This document shows, in pieces, positions 1 through 12,471 of a DNA stretch of 64,000 bases. The translations under genes were made by a program, and so were the position numbers. Source of the stretch: Ascaphus truei (Eukaryota; Chordata; Amphibia; Anura; Ascaphidae); NCBI GenBank assembly GCA_036426205.1, contig WSYH01000662.1, positions 1 to 64,000 on the forward strand. Reading direction: 5' to 3'. Below the pieces are notes generated by a model, which was not told the origin of the DNA, did no database searches, and saw only the letters and a list, made by a program, of their open reading frames with translations. Position 1 is the first letter of the stretch. Each line of letters begins with the position of its first letter.

Positions 1-374
1 TACCCCTCAGACGGGCCCCCGGGCATACACAGGGCGGACGGTGCCTCTGCCAGGCATATATCCGCAGTGGGGATGGCCACAAAAAGTATCGTTTTCCATA
101 GGGCTGTGGGATTGTGTTCTTCCTCTAAGAAACATGCGTGCAGCCACCCTGGAATTTTACGCATAAAGTACTGAACCTCAACCGCGGGCATAGTTGCGGG
201 AAGGCCTCCAACCGCCACCACCCGGCCAGGTTCCATACATTGCCTCAAAGCCCAGGCAAGGACCTCATGGCCGGACTTTCCAAACATGGTGATAAAAAAA
301 TTGAGACTTGGACAATTTGGGAAAAAAAATGGAACAGGGCACCCCAGGTCTGTATCTCAGCAGCGCCTCCAAAT

Positions 375-480
375 GTAGCTCTCTTACCCCCCCCCGATTA
401 CCACATGTATTACTACTGTGAAGCGCTATGTACATTAATGGCGCTATATAAATAAAGACATACAATACAATACAATACAA
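375..480 (+). repeat. Tail of an interspersed retroposon with (acaat)n end
   Basis: GAAGCGCTATGTACATTAAT, then GGCGCTATATAAATAAAG, then a short acaat tandem. This GCGCTATATAAATAAA-plus-microsatellite ending is a familiar 3' end of non-LTR elements or SINEs in lower vertebrates. The body upstream (1-375) shows no domain I can name. Confidence 0.5.
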
Positions 481-630
481 CTTGGAGCAAACTTGGTGCC
501 TATGGCAGTACTAGAGAAAACAATTGTATAAGAGGAGGGGGAGACAGCACAAATGAAGGGCTGGAGGCAGGTAAAAATGAACTAATAATTTAATAGGCAT
601 AATGGCCAAAAAGATTGACAAAGAGTGATG

Positions 631-675
631 TCTCCAGACGCGTTTCTCACCGCGAAGGCACTTTATCAAAGAGTG
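631..675 (-). ncRNA. Hammerhead-like ribozyme motif 1
   Basis: On the minus strand: CACTCT, core TTGATAA, a hairpin, GAGAAAC, GCGTC, TGGAGA. The final NUH is GTC. Stem I can form only with an offset (CTC with GAG). Core position 3 is U and position 8 is A, so it is probably a decayed copy. Confidence 0.4.
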
Positions 676-1684
676 ACCTGTGCTCTGTGAATATATCCCT
701 TAAATAGCATCTCCCTATCGGAGAGTAGTTTGCACAAACACCTGCTAATCTCACTAATCACATGGGATGCCAGTGAATGAGAATAGAAGCCTGGAGGCTC
801 CAAGTGGGGAGTTGCAGAGGGGGCCCATGCACCCATTGAGGGAGCTACATTATATGGGGCTCATTCTAGGGTAGTATAGTTCACCCCCCCTATCATCCCC
901 ACACGGGACATCAGGTGAAATGGTAATTGCATCATTCCACATACAACTGGGCTTTATTCACGGACCACAGATCCACTAAATTTGCTGCCTGATTCTTCAT
1001 GGTTCCAATGCTTTCATTCATGACATTACATTTTTATTATTTATACTTTTCCACATATTTAATAGCCATCAAGTTTTTGAAGCACCATCCAAGGACTCAT
1101 GCCCCACTTTTTTCTGCACCTACTGTATGACAGTACTACATAGCTGCAAATAAAACTGCCTACCATACAGTACTCCAAATAATTGTGTTGTAATATATAC
1201 TTAATTCCAGTGACTATGAATTTCATTTGCTCAGGTATATCTTCTTTCATTCCCAAAAAACATCAAATGGACTCACAACCCAAATCGGGCTATTTCTTGG
1301 CTAATACATTCTATGAAAAGAGGATATACCATTTATAATTAGCAAATTATTATTTATTTTAGTCTATTTTTTCAGTACTCTTAATTGCATTAAGAGATTG
1401 ATATTTATATGGACATGTTACATTTTGAATACTGGACATTATTTTAATATACAGTAGTGTTGCCCTAATTTTGGGGCATTTGTTTAATGTTCTCATAATG
1501 TATGTAACATGTGTATACTATTGATTGAATGTTTTATATGTATTTTTATGTATGCAGCATAAATTGATGTAAGATGACAATTCTATTCAGCAAGGAAACA
1601 GTTAACCCCATTAGAAAGGAGAAGAGGGGTTATCACTACATTTTATTGGGACTATATAAGGTTCAATGAGAGATAGGAGGGAAA

Positions 1685-1723
1685 TCCCTGTGAAAGCGAA
1701 TGTTATTGGTCAAACGCATAGGA
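1685..1723 (+). ncRNA. Hammerhead-like motif, degenerate
   Basis: TCC, then CTGTGAA, AGCGAATG, ATTGGTC, AAACGCATA, GGA. TCC/GGA can form a 3-bp stem I and the site ends in NUH (ATA). The core is mutated. Identified only by likeness to the better copies. Confidence 0.25.
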
Positions 1724-2879
1724 GCAGGTTACTAATGATAGTTGACCTGGAAGGAGAGCAGGACAACATGCAGAGGAGGTCTGTGATGGGGAAACATTTG
1801 GAAGTCCCACTTTGAGCCGTGACCCAGAAGGAGACTGGCTCATAGTGCTGGGATTCATGCTGCGGGAACAATTCTGAACTTTAACGCATAGCTGAAATCT
1901 ACTGATGGACTGGCGTAGAGTTCCTGCTCCCCCTTGAGAAACAGAGATCTATGTGCTTATTTGAAGCATGCATTTGTGAGTGCATTACCTACTTGCTGTT
2001 AATTATATTGATCTTTATAGACATATTACACTAATGTTGTTTTTTCTTCTTTTTTCCCCTTTCCTTTTTTCTTTAATGTGTTTTTTGTTTGTATGTCTGT
2101 CTGGTTATTCTCCCACAGGTTTGCACACTTCTATTTCTGAACTTTTGGCATTTTTTCAAGCCCTTTGGAAGGCTTGCTAGATCAGTATCACCTGTGACCT
2201 GACACTAACATCCGGTATTTTGTGAGATATTCACCATATATTAGTTAGACGTACGCATTTAAGTATATTGTTTATAGAACGGTCACTTTGTACTACTGCA
2301 CACTGTTTATTTATTTGTGCAGTATGTTGTGTTAAATGCACGTATTTACACCGTTTGCTATTTTACCTGACAATTGATACTTTGCATTTTAAGTCATTGA
2401 TATGCCTATAGAGTAGAACCACAGCATATTTATATAGAAGTCTGGGGACCTCTTGGTTCCTAAATATGGCAACCTGGGTCAGCCTCTGTCTGGCGACCAA
2501 TATTGATTGACGCTAATGGCCATATAGATTTTTTGTTTCTACACAGTTTAAAATTGGTTTCAAGATTACTTAAGTGTTAAATACTTCTGAACTGGAGTTT
2601 CTTGCTAGGAGAGCATAGAATTGTTGAACCTTGTAGAATTGTAATTTACTTTATTAATTTAGTGCTACAATGATATTTAAAATGGTATCTGGAAAAATAA
2701 ATATTGTATTGCCATTTCAATATTAGAATTTTTAACATTGGGCATGAGAAACATGAAAGTCTGCTTTTTGGAAATATAAGTTTCTCTCAATGTCCTGATC
2801 AAAAAGACTAGATAATTCTAGTGGAGGTGCTTTGTTATTAGCTAATGGAAAATAAAGTACTGTATGGTACTGTAAGTAA

Positions 2880-3146
<267 letters not shown>

Positions 3147-4889
3147 TAAAAATGTAACTTAAAACATTAAAGATGACCTTATAGTATATTGATATTGCAA
3201 TTCACAGTAAATGCAGTGAATTGATCAGTTGCCCCTGATAATGCAGTACAGTTCTCACCTGTTTCACAGTGCTGTAAAAAAGGAAGCTGGTAGAATAAAT
3301 ACTGTATATACTGTATTGTGTAAAAGACTTAGGACCCTATTTAATACACTCACAGGAATGTGCTTTTAAAAAAAAAATGCAAGTGCCATTTGGGTTCATG
3401 TAATCGCTTTAGAAACGACTACATGACTGACACCACCCCTATTCCTGTCTGAGGCAAATGGAAGTGGGGTGGACTCCTCTTCCCTTTTGATTGGGCCAAC
3501 AACTCCAATCTATTTAATCATCCTCTGGAAAATGAGCATTTCCCCAGGATATAACTGGTATTTCAATAAAGCATCAGGCGTGTCAGGGCTGTAAGGTACC
3601 AAGGTACGCCATGAGGGCACTGAAAATCTTAATAAACTTGAATAAATTCGGTTTATATAAAGAAGAAATAATAAATACATAGACCATAATAGCAAGGCTA
3701 ACATATTTGTTTTCTGTTGTTTACAGCTGGGGATTTTCTTTCATTAACCTGTCATCTTATAAAACACAACTATAATAAATGACAAACAAACATTATATTT
3801 TCCTCATAAAACACAACTTCCTCTGTGTTTTTTTAATTCAGTGCTGTTCCCACAAGTTAGAGGGAACAATGTGTTTTTAAATTGAGACTTTTTCTCAAAT
3901 TCCATCATTCAGCATTTGTCTGTCAAATATTGGTTATATTGGCTGTGCCCTAGAAACATATACTGCACTTTACTATAATCAAGTGTTTTTTTTATACTAA
4001 ATGCTTTAACCATCCTTTCTATACTGTACAGTACATTACATACAATTATCAAAAATAATTGTGGTCTATGTGTTTATATTCAATTCAAAGGCAGAGGATA
4101 TGTGCTTCAAAGTGTTTGAAGAAATGGCTTTTGTAGATTGAGGGCATTTAATTATGGGAAGAAAGGGCTGATGTAGAAATAGTCTGTAGAATGCTAGATC
4201 TTTAGTATGCAACATCTATTTAAAAAGTAACTCTGAATTTGAAGTGATTATTAACCCAGGCATAATAGAATCAATTTATCATTGCAGTTTTACTGACCTT
4301 GAAAGCCTTCTTTTGGATTTTGACTCCCTCTATTTATCAAAAAGAAGAAATTGATTTATTGGAATAATGTTCATTAGAAGACAGCCGTTTCCATGAATTA
4401 CCTTGAAAATGTATTGTACCCCTCTGTTTAAACTAGTATTAAAAAAAAGAGAGAGAAAAGAATATGAGGAGCGCTATAATTCTTCCAACATTTCTTCTGA
4501 AGCTACTGTAGCAGTTGGAGAAATAATAAAATTCCTCAATTTCATCAGAAGGATAAACAAAATTGCTTTTTTTCACATATATAAGGCAGCAATCCACAAT
4601 TTTGTTAATGGTATCTGAACCAAGGTGTATACTTGAAGTAGGTATGAGGTATATGTAAATTTTGTGCCAGCTTGAGGTATGAAAAAACAATATGGCAGCT
4701 GGGTCTCCGATAGAAATCTAATATGTAATTTCCCAATGACATAGTCCAAGTAAAGGTTCACTCGTGATACCAGGTTAGAAGTCGCCACGGGTGCACAGCA
4801 ATAATGCTGGATGCGTAGTCCCTGTGTAATAGAAATAGAATAAGAGGCACTCCAGTGGTCTTCAAAAGATCATAACATTTATTGTACAA

Positions 4890-4930
4890 GCATAAACATT
4901 TCGGTCCGCTTGCGAACCTTTGTCAATGTC
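4890..4930 (-). ncRNA. Hammerhead-like motif, degenerate
   Basis: Minus strand: ACATTGACAAAGG, TTCGCAAGC, GGACCGAAATGTTT. Stem II bases (GGT with ACC) and a GAAA element are present. Stem III and stem I are unclear. It lies in a repeat around 4800-5200. Confidence 0.3.
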
Positions 4931-5568
4931 AAAATAAAGTGTTAGTGACAGTGAACAGTATGTCCTATATACCGTCAATGGGCGCGTCATCAGAAAATAG
5001 CTCCAAAACCTCCAATGAAGCCTATGCGGCAAAAAGCAGCAATGGGGCTGTAAAGTGTAAATTGCAGTAAAGTGAGCAGTAGTAGTGAAATAACTGTAGC
5101 AATAACTACCAAACATAAAAGAAACATTTGCAACTGTGTCTCCGGTAACTTTGTCCCCCGAACTCCTGCAAACAAAAGGAATGCATTTTGACCCAAATAT
5201 CTCACCTACAACTTACACTCCAGAAGTTTCATGTTTCATGGACACTGGTAACAAGAAAACCCTCAAAACAGGTCACTTTTTTTTTACTCTGCTTTAACAT
5301 TGGGCTGGAACTGCAACATGGTCACAGAGAACAGGTTCCCCATAGAATTCCATAGCCCACCCAGTCCTTATGTACAGACTGGTCCCCACAAATTATACAC
5401 TATTTGCGGGTAACATAACAGTACTTCCGGCTACCCCAGTCAACAACACTTCATACAATTTTTAACCCTAGTTACTCCCTAATATCCACCCTTAATCTCC
5501 TGCTCCCACAGTCCCTGTCTTGCAGCTATTTCCTAACAGGGATCCTAACTATACCTGGCATCCCTAGT

Positions 5569-5960
5569 TTACATTCCTGCAGTGGACTGTAAAATGGGAA
5601 CAGCAATATAGGGAAATACATCAAGGCGCACAACTAGACCCAAAAGTTGACACGTTAGCCCTTGACATACGGTTTTAGTGGCAGCCAGCTGGGCATGACC
5701 TTTATTAATGAAGACGGCTACCCAAACCATCACACCTTGTATAGGCAGAAATTTGGATATTTTGTAGGACATTCCACACTTTTTTCTCAGTGTCTTCCAC
5801 ATGGCCCATGTATCTTTTATCAGTGGATTCCCACTAATTACTAAAGGTATATTTCCCATGTCGTGTGTAGGATCTCTTTCAGCGTCATTGGGAGCACCAT
5901 TTGTTCCTCAAGTTTCGTACAGGAATATATTTCTTTGTCCATAAGCCAGCATCTTATTGC
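5569..5960 (-). pseudogene. L1 ORF2 C-terminal fragment
   Basis: Minus-strand peptide with MVLPMTLKEILHTTW, then NPLIKDTWAMWKTLRKK, then FINKGHAQLAATKT. Spacing and wording match the region after the reverse transcriptase in Tx1/L1 ORF2 (compare LERELCTPLELRDIIW in the 28.9-37.4 kb element). Frameshifts are present. It stands apart from the larger L1 that begins at about 6.1 kb. Confidence 0.5.
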
Positions 5961-6063
5961 TTTTAAAGGGATTCTAAATTGACTATTATACTTTAGAGTA
6001 CCAAAGTGCATATATTACACCAACATTTCCATAGGGTTTTAAACAGGAGGCTTTAATAAAGAT

Positions 6064-6105
6064 ACCTTGAGAAAATGCTTGTTTGGTGCAAAATGCGTCA
6101 GAGGA
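6064..6105 (+). ncRNA. Hammerhead-like motif, degenerate
   Basis: ACC, TTGAGAA, AATGC, a loop, GTGC, AAAATGCGTC, AGAGG. The NUH is GTC and the stem II remnant is GC/GC. GAAA has changed to AAAA. Stem I is weak. Confidence 0.3.
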
Positions 6106-6107
6106 GA

Positions 6108-8625
6108 GTCTTTTTTTCTTTTTTGTCCATGTTTTGTCTTTTTTTCATCCAACTTAAATTTTATAGGGTTTTTCAAACAAAAATATACAGAAATAAAACA
6201 GCAAAATATGGATATATGGGGGGGGGAGGGCAGAAAAAATAAAGGATGGGTGGGGGAAAGAGCAAGCTGTGAATACCTTATTATACCGAACTTTTCTCAT
6301 TGTTAACCCAGTTTGTGCTGTCAGATGAAGGGACCCTTAGCCTTACCATAGGTGCACTTCAATACTTCCCGCTTCTTAGCGTGAACTCGTACTGAGTGTC
6401 AGTCCAAATTAATACCGGTGATCGTACTTGCACACCACTAAATGTTACTAGAAACTGATAGTGAGGGTTTACAGACTCGGTGAACCTGTGTCCACCTGTG
6501 AGCTACCTGCATAAAAAATCCAGGTAGCCAGACTTTTTGGAAGTTACGGCATGTGTCATTCAGGAAACTACCAGTAGTTAATTTTTCCATCATACATATA
6601 CACCATACAGTACCTTGTTCCTAATGAACTGAATTGACGGTAGCTTGTTTTGTTTCCAAAGGATCGCTATGGAGCATGTCGCTGCTGGTACAATATGGGT
6701 TATTAATTTGTTTTCGGCCCTCGTGTTACCCTGGAGTGGCCTGTTTAACAGGAATAGCCAAGGGTTCAAGGGGATGTCTGAGTTCAAGATCTGTTGATCT
6801 CCAAAGCTTGTGCACCCGTGGGCAGGACCACCACATATGGAGGAAAGAGGCCACCCACCACATTCCTTGGGGAATAAATGAGTATAGCCTGACACATATT
6901 TAGAGATATTTTCAGGGGTGTTGTACCAACGAGTCATAAATTTGTAAGCGTTTTCTCAGACTGTTGAACATAGTGAGCTTTTAGCTACTAAATCAAAGAT
7001 TTTCTCCCAATCTTCACCGTCCAGCTCCTCACCCAGGTCTATCTCCCGCTTCCTCATAAACCCAAGTTTTTCCTGAGATTCTGAGTCCAACAGAGAGAAT
7101 TGCCCGTACAACTCGGAAATCGGTCTCTGGTGTTAGTCCGCCCTCAGACAGAGTTTTTCAAATAATGGTACAGGGTTAGTGGGCCGGACTTTTGCATAAA
7201 AAGCACTAATTTTGAGATATCGGAAGTTCTCCCTCAACGGAATTCCTCTTTCTTTTAACAGTTTATCAAAGGGGACCATAATTAGATCATGGCTGATATT
7301 TGCTTTCCACCAGTTTGCAAAAAACTAGCTTTGACTGGCCCGGAGAAAAGTCCCTTTTCTCAAAAATAGGGGTCATCTGAAAATTTAAGTACACGTACTA
7401 AGCTTTTACTTAAACTTAAGTCTGTCCCATAGTCTAAGGGAGTGTGAGATCGTTGGCAACATAAGGTGTTTCAACAGATCAGCCCGAGTAGGAAGCCAGA
7501 GAATAATTTTTATGGTGGTTGGATATACCTGGTGAGCCTCCAAGGAGACCCACCACCTGAGTAAGGGACTCACATGCCAGACTACCCACTGGCTTTCCTG
7601 GGTGGCCCTGTAGTACAAGAGGAGGAATGGGGGTGCCAGACCACCTCCTCTATTGGGTCTTGTCAGTAACCTGCAATCAAGTCTTGGTGTCGTATTATTC
7701 CAAATACATTTTTAAACCAGGGCTTGGAGCTTGACTGTCAGAGATCACAATGGGTATAGGGAGAGTCTGAAAGAGGTAGGGAAGCCTGGGAAACAGGTTC
7801 ATCTTCACTGACTGGACTCTACTCAAACATGAAATATAAAATGTTGTTTATACCATGAGGTCTGCTTTTAATACTGTAAACAATTTGGGATAATTAGCCT
7901 GGTCGTAGTCCTTGGTTGGGAAATCTCCCAGGTATCTCAACGATGATTGTTGCCACTTAAAATCAAAGTTGAGTCCAATTAATTTGACCATCCCTTTACA
8001 TAGATTGATATTTAAAGCCTCTGATTTACTATTATTGATCTTGAAACCAGATAGTTTATTGAATAATTAGAGTTCATTGAACAAGTTTGGCAGGTTTGTT
8101 AGGGGCTTTGAGATAGTTACAATTATATCATCAGCGAAGAGTGCCAATTTGTATGATTGACCTCCTACCTGTACTACCAAACCTGTGACATTAGGATTCT
8201 GATGGATATGTGTTGCAAGGGGTTCCATGCAAAGTGCATTGATAAGTGGGGATAAGGGACACCCCTGCCTTGTACCATTTTTAATCTGAATTTGGAATGA
8301 GGGGAAGCCCTGGCTCACCACTTTTGCTGTGGGGTTTGAATAGGGGGCTAGAATTGCCTTAAGAAAGATGCCCGAGAAGCTGAAGGCTTTCAGTGTTTCC
8401 TCCATGTCCACACAGTCAATTCGGTCAAAGGCCTTCTCTGCGTTAAGGCTGAGTAACATCAAAGGAACACCGTTTTGAACCGACCAGGCGGTAAAGTCTA
8501 TAATCCTTTTTATATTGTCTGCAGCCTGCCTGCCCGGTACAAAGCCCAACTGGTCGACATGAACCAAAAAAGGTAGAGTCTTTATTATTGGCAATGATCT
8601 TGGAGAAAATTTTAATATCCCTGTT
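6108..8625 (-). mobile_element. 5'-truncated, decayed L1/Tx1-like LINE
   Basis: Minus-strand copy covering the ORF2 reverse transcriptase to the 3' end. RT blocks read in order: DQLGFVPGRQAADN, LSLNAEKAFDRID, NGTRQGCPLSPL and LALFADDIIVTI (8594-8067). Then come the thumb and C-terminal pieces, including LLYYRATQESQWVVWH (7.6 kb) and a last piece near 6.6-6.9 kb. The catalytic FADD is kept, but many stops and frameshifts follow. The A-rich 3' end lies near 6110-6150 (T-runs on the plus strand). Endonuclease and ORF1 are absent. It is surely dead. Confidence 0.85.
8067..8594 (-). pseudogene. L1 ORF2 reverse transcriptase segment
   Basis: The 175-codon open stretch of the L1 above. It holds RT motif A (SLNAEKAFDRID), motif B (RQGCPLSPL) and motif C (FADD). 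As an enzyme it would copy LINE RNA at a nicked target. Here it is a fragment without endonuclease. Confidence 0.85.
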
Positions 8626-8639
8626 AATTAATGATTGTA

Positions 8640-9130
8640 TTTTATTTCATTGTGGTCTTTGTTTTAGGTTGGCGTATGCATTGGCATAATTTTTTTATTC
8701 CAATGTTAATGTCTTTTATTTGGTGCTTGTTTTGTGATTTGCATTGGCATTGTATTTGAGGTTGGCATTTTTATTGGCATTATTTTTTAATTGAAATGCA
8801 ATATCTTTTAATTGCTGTTTCTTTTATTTTTTGCAGGTTTTTTATATTGACATGCAATGTCTTTAATTTGCTGTTTTTTTAAAGTTGAAATTGAATGTGT
8901 TATTTTTGGTTATTTGGTTTTTGGATTTGCAGGTTGAATATTGACTGGCATAGTGGCAGCTCATGCCCATAGGGCATGGATGTGCCACTAAGCTATTATA
9001 TTGGTTTATTGGCATTTTTTTGTTTAAAATTGTATGTGTTTTTTATTTGTGGCTTGTTTTTAAGATGGCAGGTGGCATATTGACTGGCATAGTGGCAGTT
9101 CATGCCCATAGGGCATGGGTGTGCCACTGT
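8640..9130. repeat. T/G-rich repeat block with two near-identical 50-bp units
   Basis: GTTGGCAT and ATTGGCAT words recur from 8670 to 9020. A unit around CATAGTGGCAGCTCATGCCC, which continues into ATAGGGCATG and TGTGCCACT, occurs at about 8941-8995 and again at 9074-9130. Each contains the small palindrome ATGCCCATAGGGCAT. No coding signal. Confidence 0.6.
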
Positions 9131-9209
9131 ACCAATCAATAGGTAGAGGAGGTGAGGGTAGGTGCCCTGGGGTGGGTGGTTAGGTCTCCTGAGTGGGTAG
9201 CAGGAGGGG

Positions 9210-9720
9210 AGGTTGACACGTTAATTACCATAGTGGTTAATAACTGCTGAGGTGATTAAGGGGTCGGTGGCCAGTAGTTATTTAAAAAAAAAGTTGTTGG
9301 TGCCCACTGAAAAAGAGGAGGATGAGGATGGCCTTAATCCTGGAAGGTGCAAGTAGAAATGTAATTTACTATATGCTGGCTGGTTAATGTTTTGGTTATG
9401 GTTTATGTTTTTAATGGGCAAATGAGCTAATATCCAGGTATGGGTATCCAAGGGGTATTGTAATGTTTATTGGGGGTAGAGAGATTGAGTGAAGGGTGTG
9501 GTTAGGCCTCTCAGATGGATAGTGGTTAACCCTTTGATTACCATAGCGGTTACTAATGCTATGGTAATGAAGGGGTTAACCGCTCCCACTGCCATCCCGA
9601 GAGCACCCACCCTGGTGCAATTACTCCCTTCACTCACCCCCTCTGCCTCCAGTAAACCTGTAGTCTGCCTTAACCCCTTCATTGTCTTAGCAGTTAGCCG
9701 CTTAGGTAATGAAGCTGCTT
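9210..9720. repeat. Repeat block of ACCATAGYGGTTA words with hairpins
   Basis: TTACCATAGTGGTTAATAAC, GATTACCATAGCGGTTACTA, TGCTATGGTAATGAAGGGG and TAACCGCT recur in both orientations between 9210 and 9720, giving a local hairpin at about 9528-9585. Apparent reading frames on both strands here are by-products of this repeat. Confidence 0.55.
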
Positions 9721-10323
9721 TTATTTTATTTTAATATCACAGTATTGTAGCAGGGGGTCTCTGGAGCTGGAGATTACCCTCAATAGGGAAGGTGGCTGGG
9801 GCTCCAATAGGTGGGATACACTAAAAAAGAAAGCAATTCACCGTAGAAAATCCTGAATCCTTTCAATAATGCAATTCAATAGGAAAAAGAGGCTGAGGAA
9901 AACCCTTTTGCAAGTCTTTACTGGATAAATGTACTCTAAGAGGATTTAGCATTGAACTGTGGTCAGATGACCATATATATATTCAAACGCATAGACATCA
10001 CACCTCCGGTACAAATTATAAGTCCAGCAATAATTGGAGTAATACTCACAGTTGATTGAATAAATGTTCTGTGTCACTCCCTAGTGAGAAGCACAACCAT
10101 AGGAGTTTTCTTAACTTCAGTTTGCAGGGTCATTCTTCACTTGCAGTGTAAAATATCCTTGAAGTTTGAAACCTCTGGATGCCTCTATGTCCAAAAACAT
10201 TTGGGAGAGATACTAATAGAAAAAACAAGGCATATAGCCCTGGTAAAACGCTGCACCACAAATTTCAAAGAAGCAAAAGGGAGAGAAAAAAAATGATTTA
10301 ATGTGCAAAAAAAAAGAGGATTA

Positions 10324-10362
10324 CACTGACATGTTTCGCCAAGAATTGGCTTTATCAAAGTG
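10324..10362 (-). ncRNA. Hammerhead-like ribozyme motif, left palindrome arm
   Basis: Minus strand: stem I CACT, core TTGATAA, one A, stem II GCCAA/TTGGC around TTC, GAAAC, AT, GTC, then AGTG pairing with CACT. Matches a type I hammerhead with a 2-bp stem III. Two core changes (C3 to U, G8 to A) and an extra A before stem II would weaken or abolish cleavage. Confidence 0.55.
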
Positions 10363-11892
10363 CATAGATTCCTACCTACTCCATGGGTATTTGTAGGTTC
10401 GACAAAGCAGGAAGTAAATTACCCGTTTTCGCGCCATACCAAGTCACGTGATGACGTCATGACATCATGAGCGTCATCACGTCAGCCCAGGTTTAAAATA
10501 CAACGAAACCAACTTTATTGAACTTAACATATAAACACGAACAAAATCAAATAAAAATGTGATTTAACCAGCTAGAAAGAATAATAAAGTACAGAAATAG
10601 ATACAAGGATAAGTTAAGCAACATTAGTGATGATAATAATATAAAAGAAAATAGGTTTAACCTAACTATGTTAGTTTTAGTAATAACATCACCAGTATGA
10701 CTATTGAGCTAGCTATTCTCCTTGGATAAACAAAAAGATATATAGAAAAACAGATTAGTAATTAAAAAACGAACTATTGTAATGACCAAAAATATCATCA
10801 GAGGTATAGAATGCTTATGAACATGATTTAAGCCAGATAACTTGTACCAGAGGAATATAAACATATATAATATTAAACAATATATAAACAATTAAATTAT
10901 GTAAATTCATAGTACAGGGAGAACTATTGAACAAATGTACCTTAAATATGGATGTAAAAGCAATCAAAAAGGGATCAAGCAAACAAAATGAAATATACAG
11001 TACAATCAATTTGCACAATTAATTTAGTAATCTAATATTAATTTTATGAACAAGCATAAGTTTACCAACAGATTCTGATTGCATTACCATATCATATTGT
11101 ATCCTATTAGTTAGCTACAGTATACGTGTGTAATAAATTTAGTGGATATATAGGATACAATATGATATGGTAATGTAATCAGAATCTGTTGGTAAACTTA
11201 TGCTTGTTCATTAAACTAATATTAGATTACTAAATTAATTGTGCAAATTGATTGTACATTACATTTTGTTTGCTTGATCACTTTTTGATTGCTATTACAC
11301 CCATATTTAATGTACACTTGTTCAATAGTTCTCCCTGCACTATGAATTTACATACTTTAATTGTTTATATACTGTTTAATATTATATATGTTTATATTCC
11401 TCTGGTACAAGTTATCTGGCTTAAATCATGTTCATAAGCATTCTATACCTCTGATAATATTTTTGGTCATTATAATAGTTTGTTTTTTAATTACTAATCT
11501 GCTTTTCTATATATCTTTTTGTTTATCCAAGGGGAATAGCTAGTTCAATAGTCATACTGGTGATGTTATTACTAAAACTAACATAGTTAGGTTAAACCTA
11601 TTTTCTTTTATATTATTATCATCACTAATATTGCTTAACTTATCCTTGTATCTATTTCTGTACTTTATTATTCTTTTTAGCTGTTTAAATCACATTTTTA
11701 TTTGATTTTGTTCGTGTTTATATGTTAAGTTCAATAAAGTTGGTTTTGTTGTATTTTAATAAACATGGGCTGACGTGATGAAGCTCATGACGTCATGACG
11801 TCATCACGTGACTTGGTATGGCGCGAAAACGGGTAATTTACTTCCTGCTATGGCGAACCTACAAATACCCATGGAGAAGGTAAGAATCTATG

Positions 11893-11931
11893 CACTTTGA
11901 TAAAGCCAATTATTGGCGAAACATGTCAGTG
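11893..11931 (+). ncRNA. Hammerhead-like ribozyme motif, right palindrome arm
   Basis: Plus-strand partner of the site at 10324. Stem I CACT/AGTG, core TTGATAA, stem II GCCAA/TTGGC, GAAAC and NUH GTC are all conserved. Only the stem II loop differs by one base (TTA against TTC). Confidence 0.55.
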
Positions 11932-12059
11932 TAATCCTCTTTTTTTTGCACATTAAATCGTTTTTATTCTCTTCCTTTTGCTTCTTTGAATTTTGTGGTG
12001 CAGCGTTTTACCAGGGCTATATGCCTTGTTTTTTCTATTGGTCTCTGGAGGTGAACCGT

Positions 12060-12260
12060 ATTAATTTCCGGTCCTTTGATCTCCTGTTTCCCGAGTTACT
12101 GGCCCCATTATGTGGTGTCTGTATCCCTCTGCTTCGTTTAAATCCCCCGATCACTTGGACCGTGACGGGGAGAATTTAAACATGGCTGCCGGGAAACCTC
12201 GTGGGGGATTGGGCGAATTGTCCATATATTTGAAATGTGATGTGGTCGAATACAGATGGC
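12060..12260. repeat. Interspersed repeat related to the one at 52.0 kb
   Basis: GTATCCCTCTGCTTCGTTTA and a following ATCCCCCGATCACTTGGACC recur, with changes, at 52090-52140. The family is unnamed to me. Confidence 0.45.
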
Positions 12261-12471
12261 TGCCGCTGTATTATAGTAGTTCTGGAATTCTCCCACTATA
12301 GCTTCTGTGTTCGAGGTCAAGGTGCCTGATTGTAGCCTAATTAATTGGGTGTTATAGGACAGGCACCTATTTTGTAATTTGGCTGTTAGGAGGGAGTCCA
12401 CTATGTTAGCTTTTTCGTAAAACGTCCGCTTAGACCAATTTAAGGACTGTTCCGCTTTTGAAGTTAGGAAC

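Larger units (their letters stand above)
10215..12039. repeat. 1.8-kb palindrome: inverted dimer of a hammerhead-bearing element
   Basis: Left arm 10215-11107 and right arm 11150-12039 are reverse complements with few mismatches, separated by about 42 bp. The outer ends read AATAGAAAAAACAAGGCATA and its complement. Each arm carries a hammerhead-like site and, nearer the centre, a CG-rich stretch (GTCACGTGATGACGTCATGA in the left arm). The sites point outward (minus on the left, plus on the right), so the arms are divergent, head to head. Hydrophobic reading frames in the arms mirror each other and are not genes. Confidence 0.9.

Noticed and set aside
10709..11543. Pairs of hydrophobic 60-70-codon frames with similar sequence
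   Set aside because: They are mirror images from the two arms of the 1.8-kb palindrome and are AT-driven.
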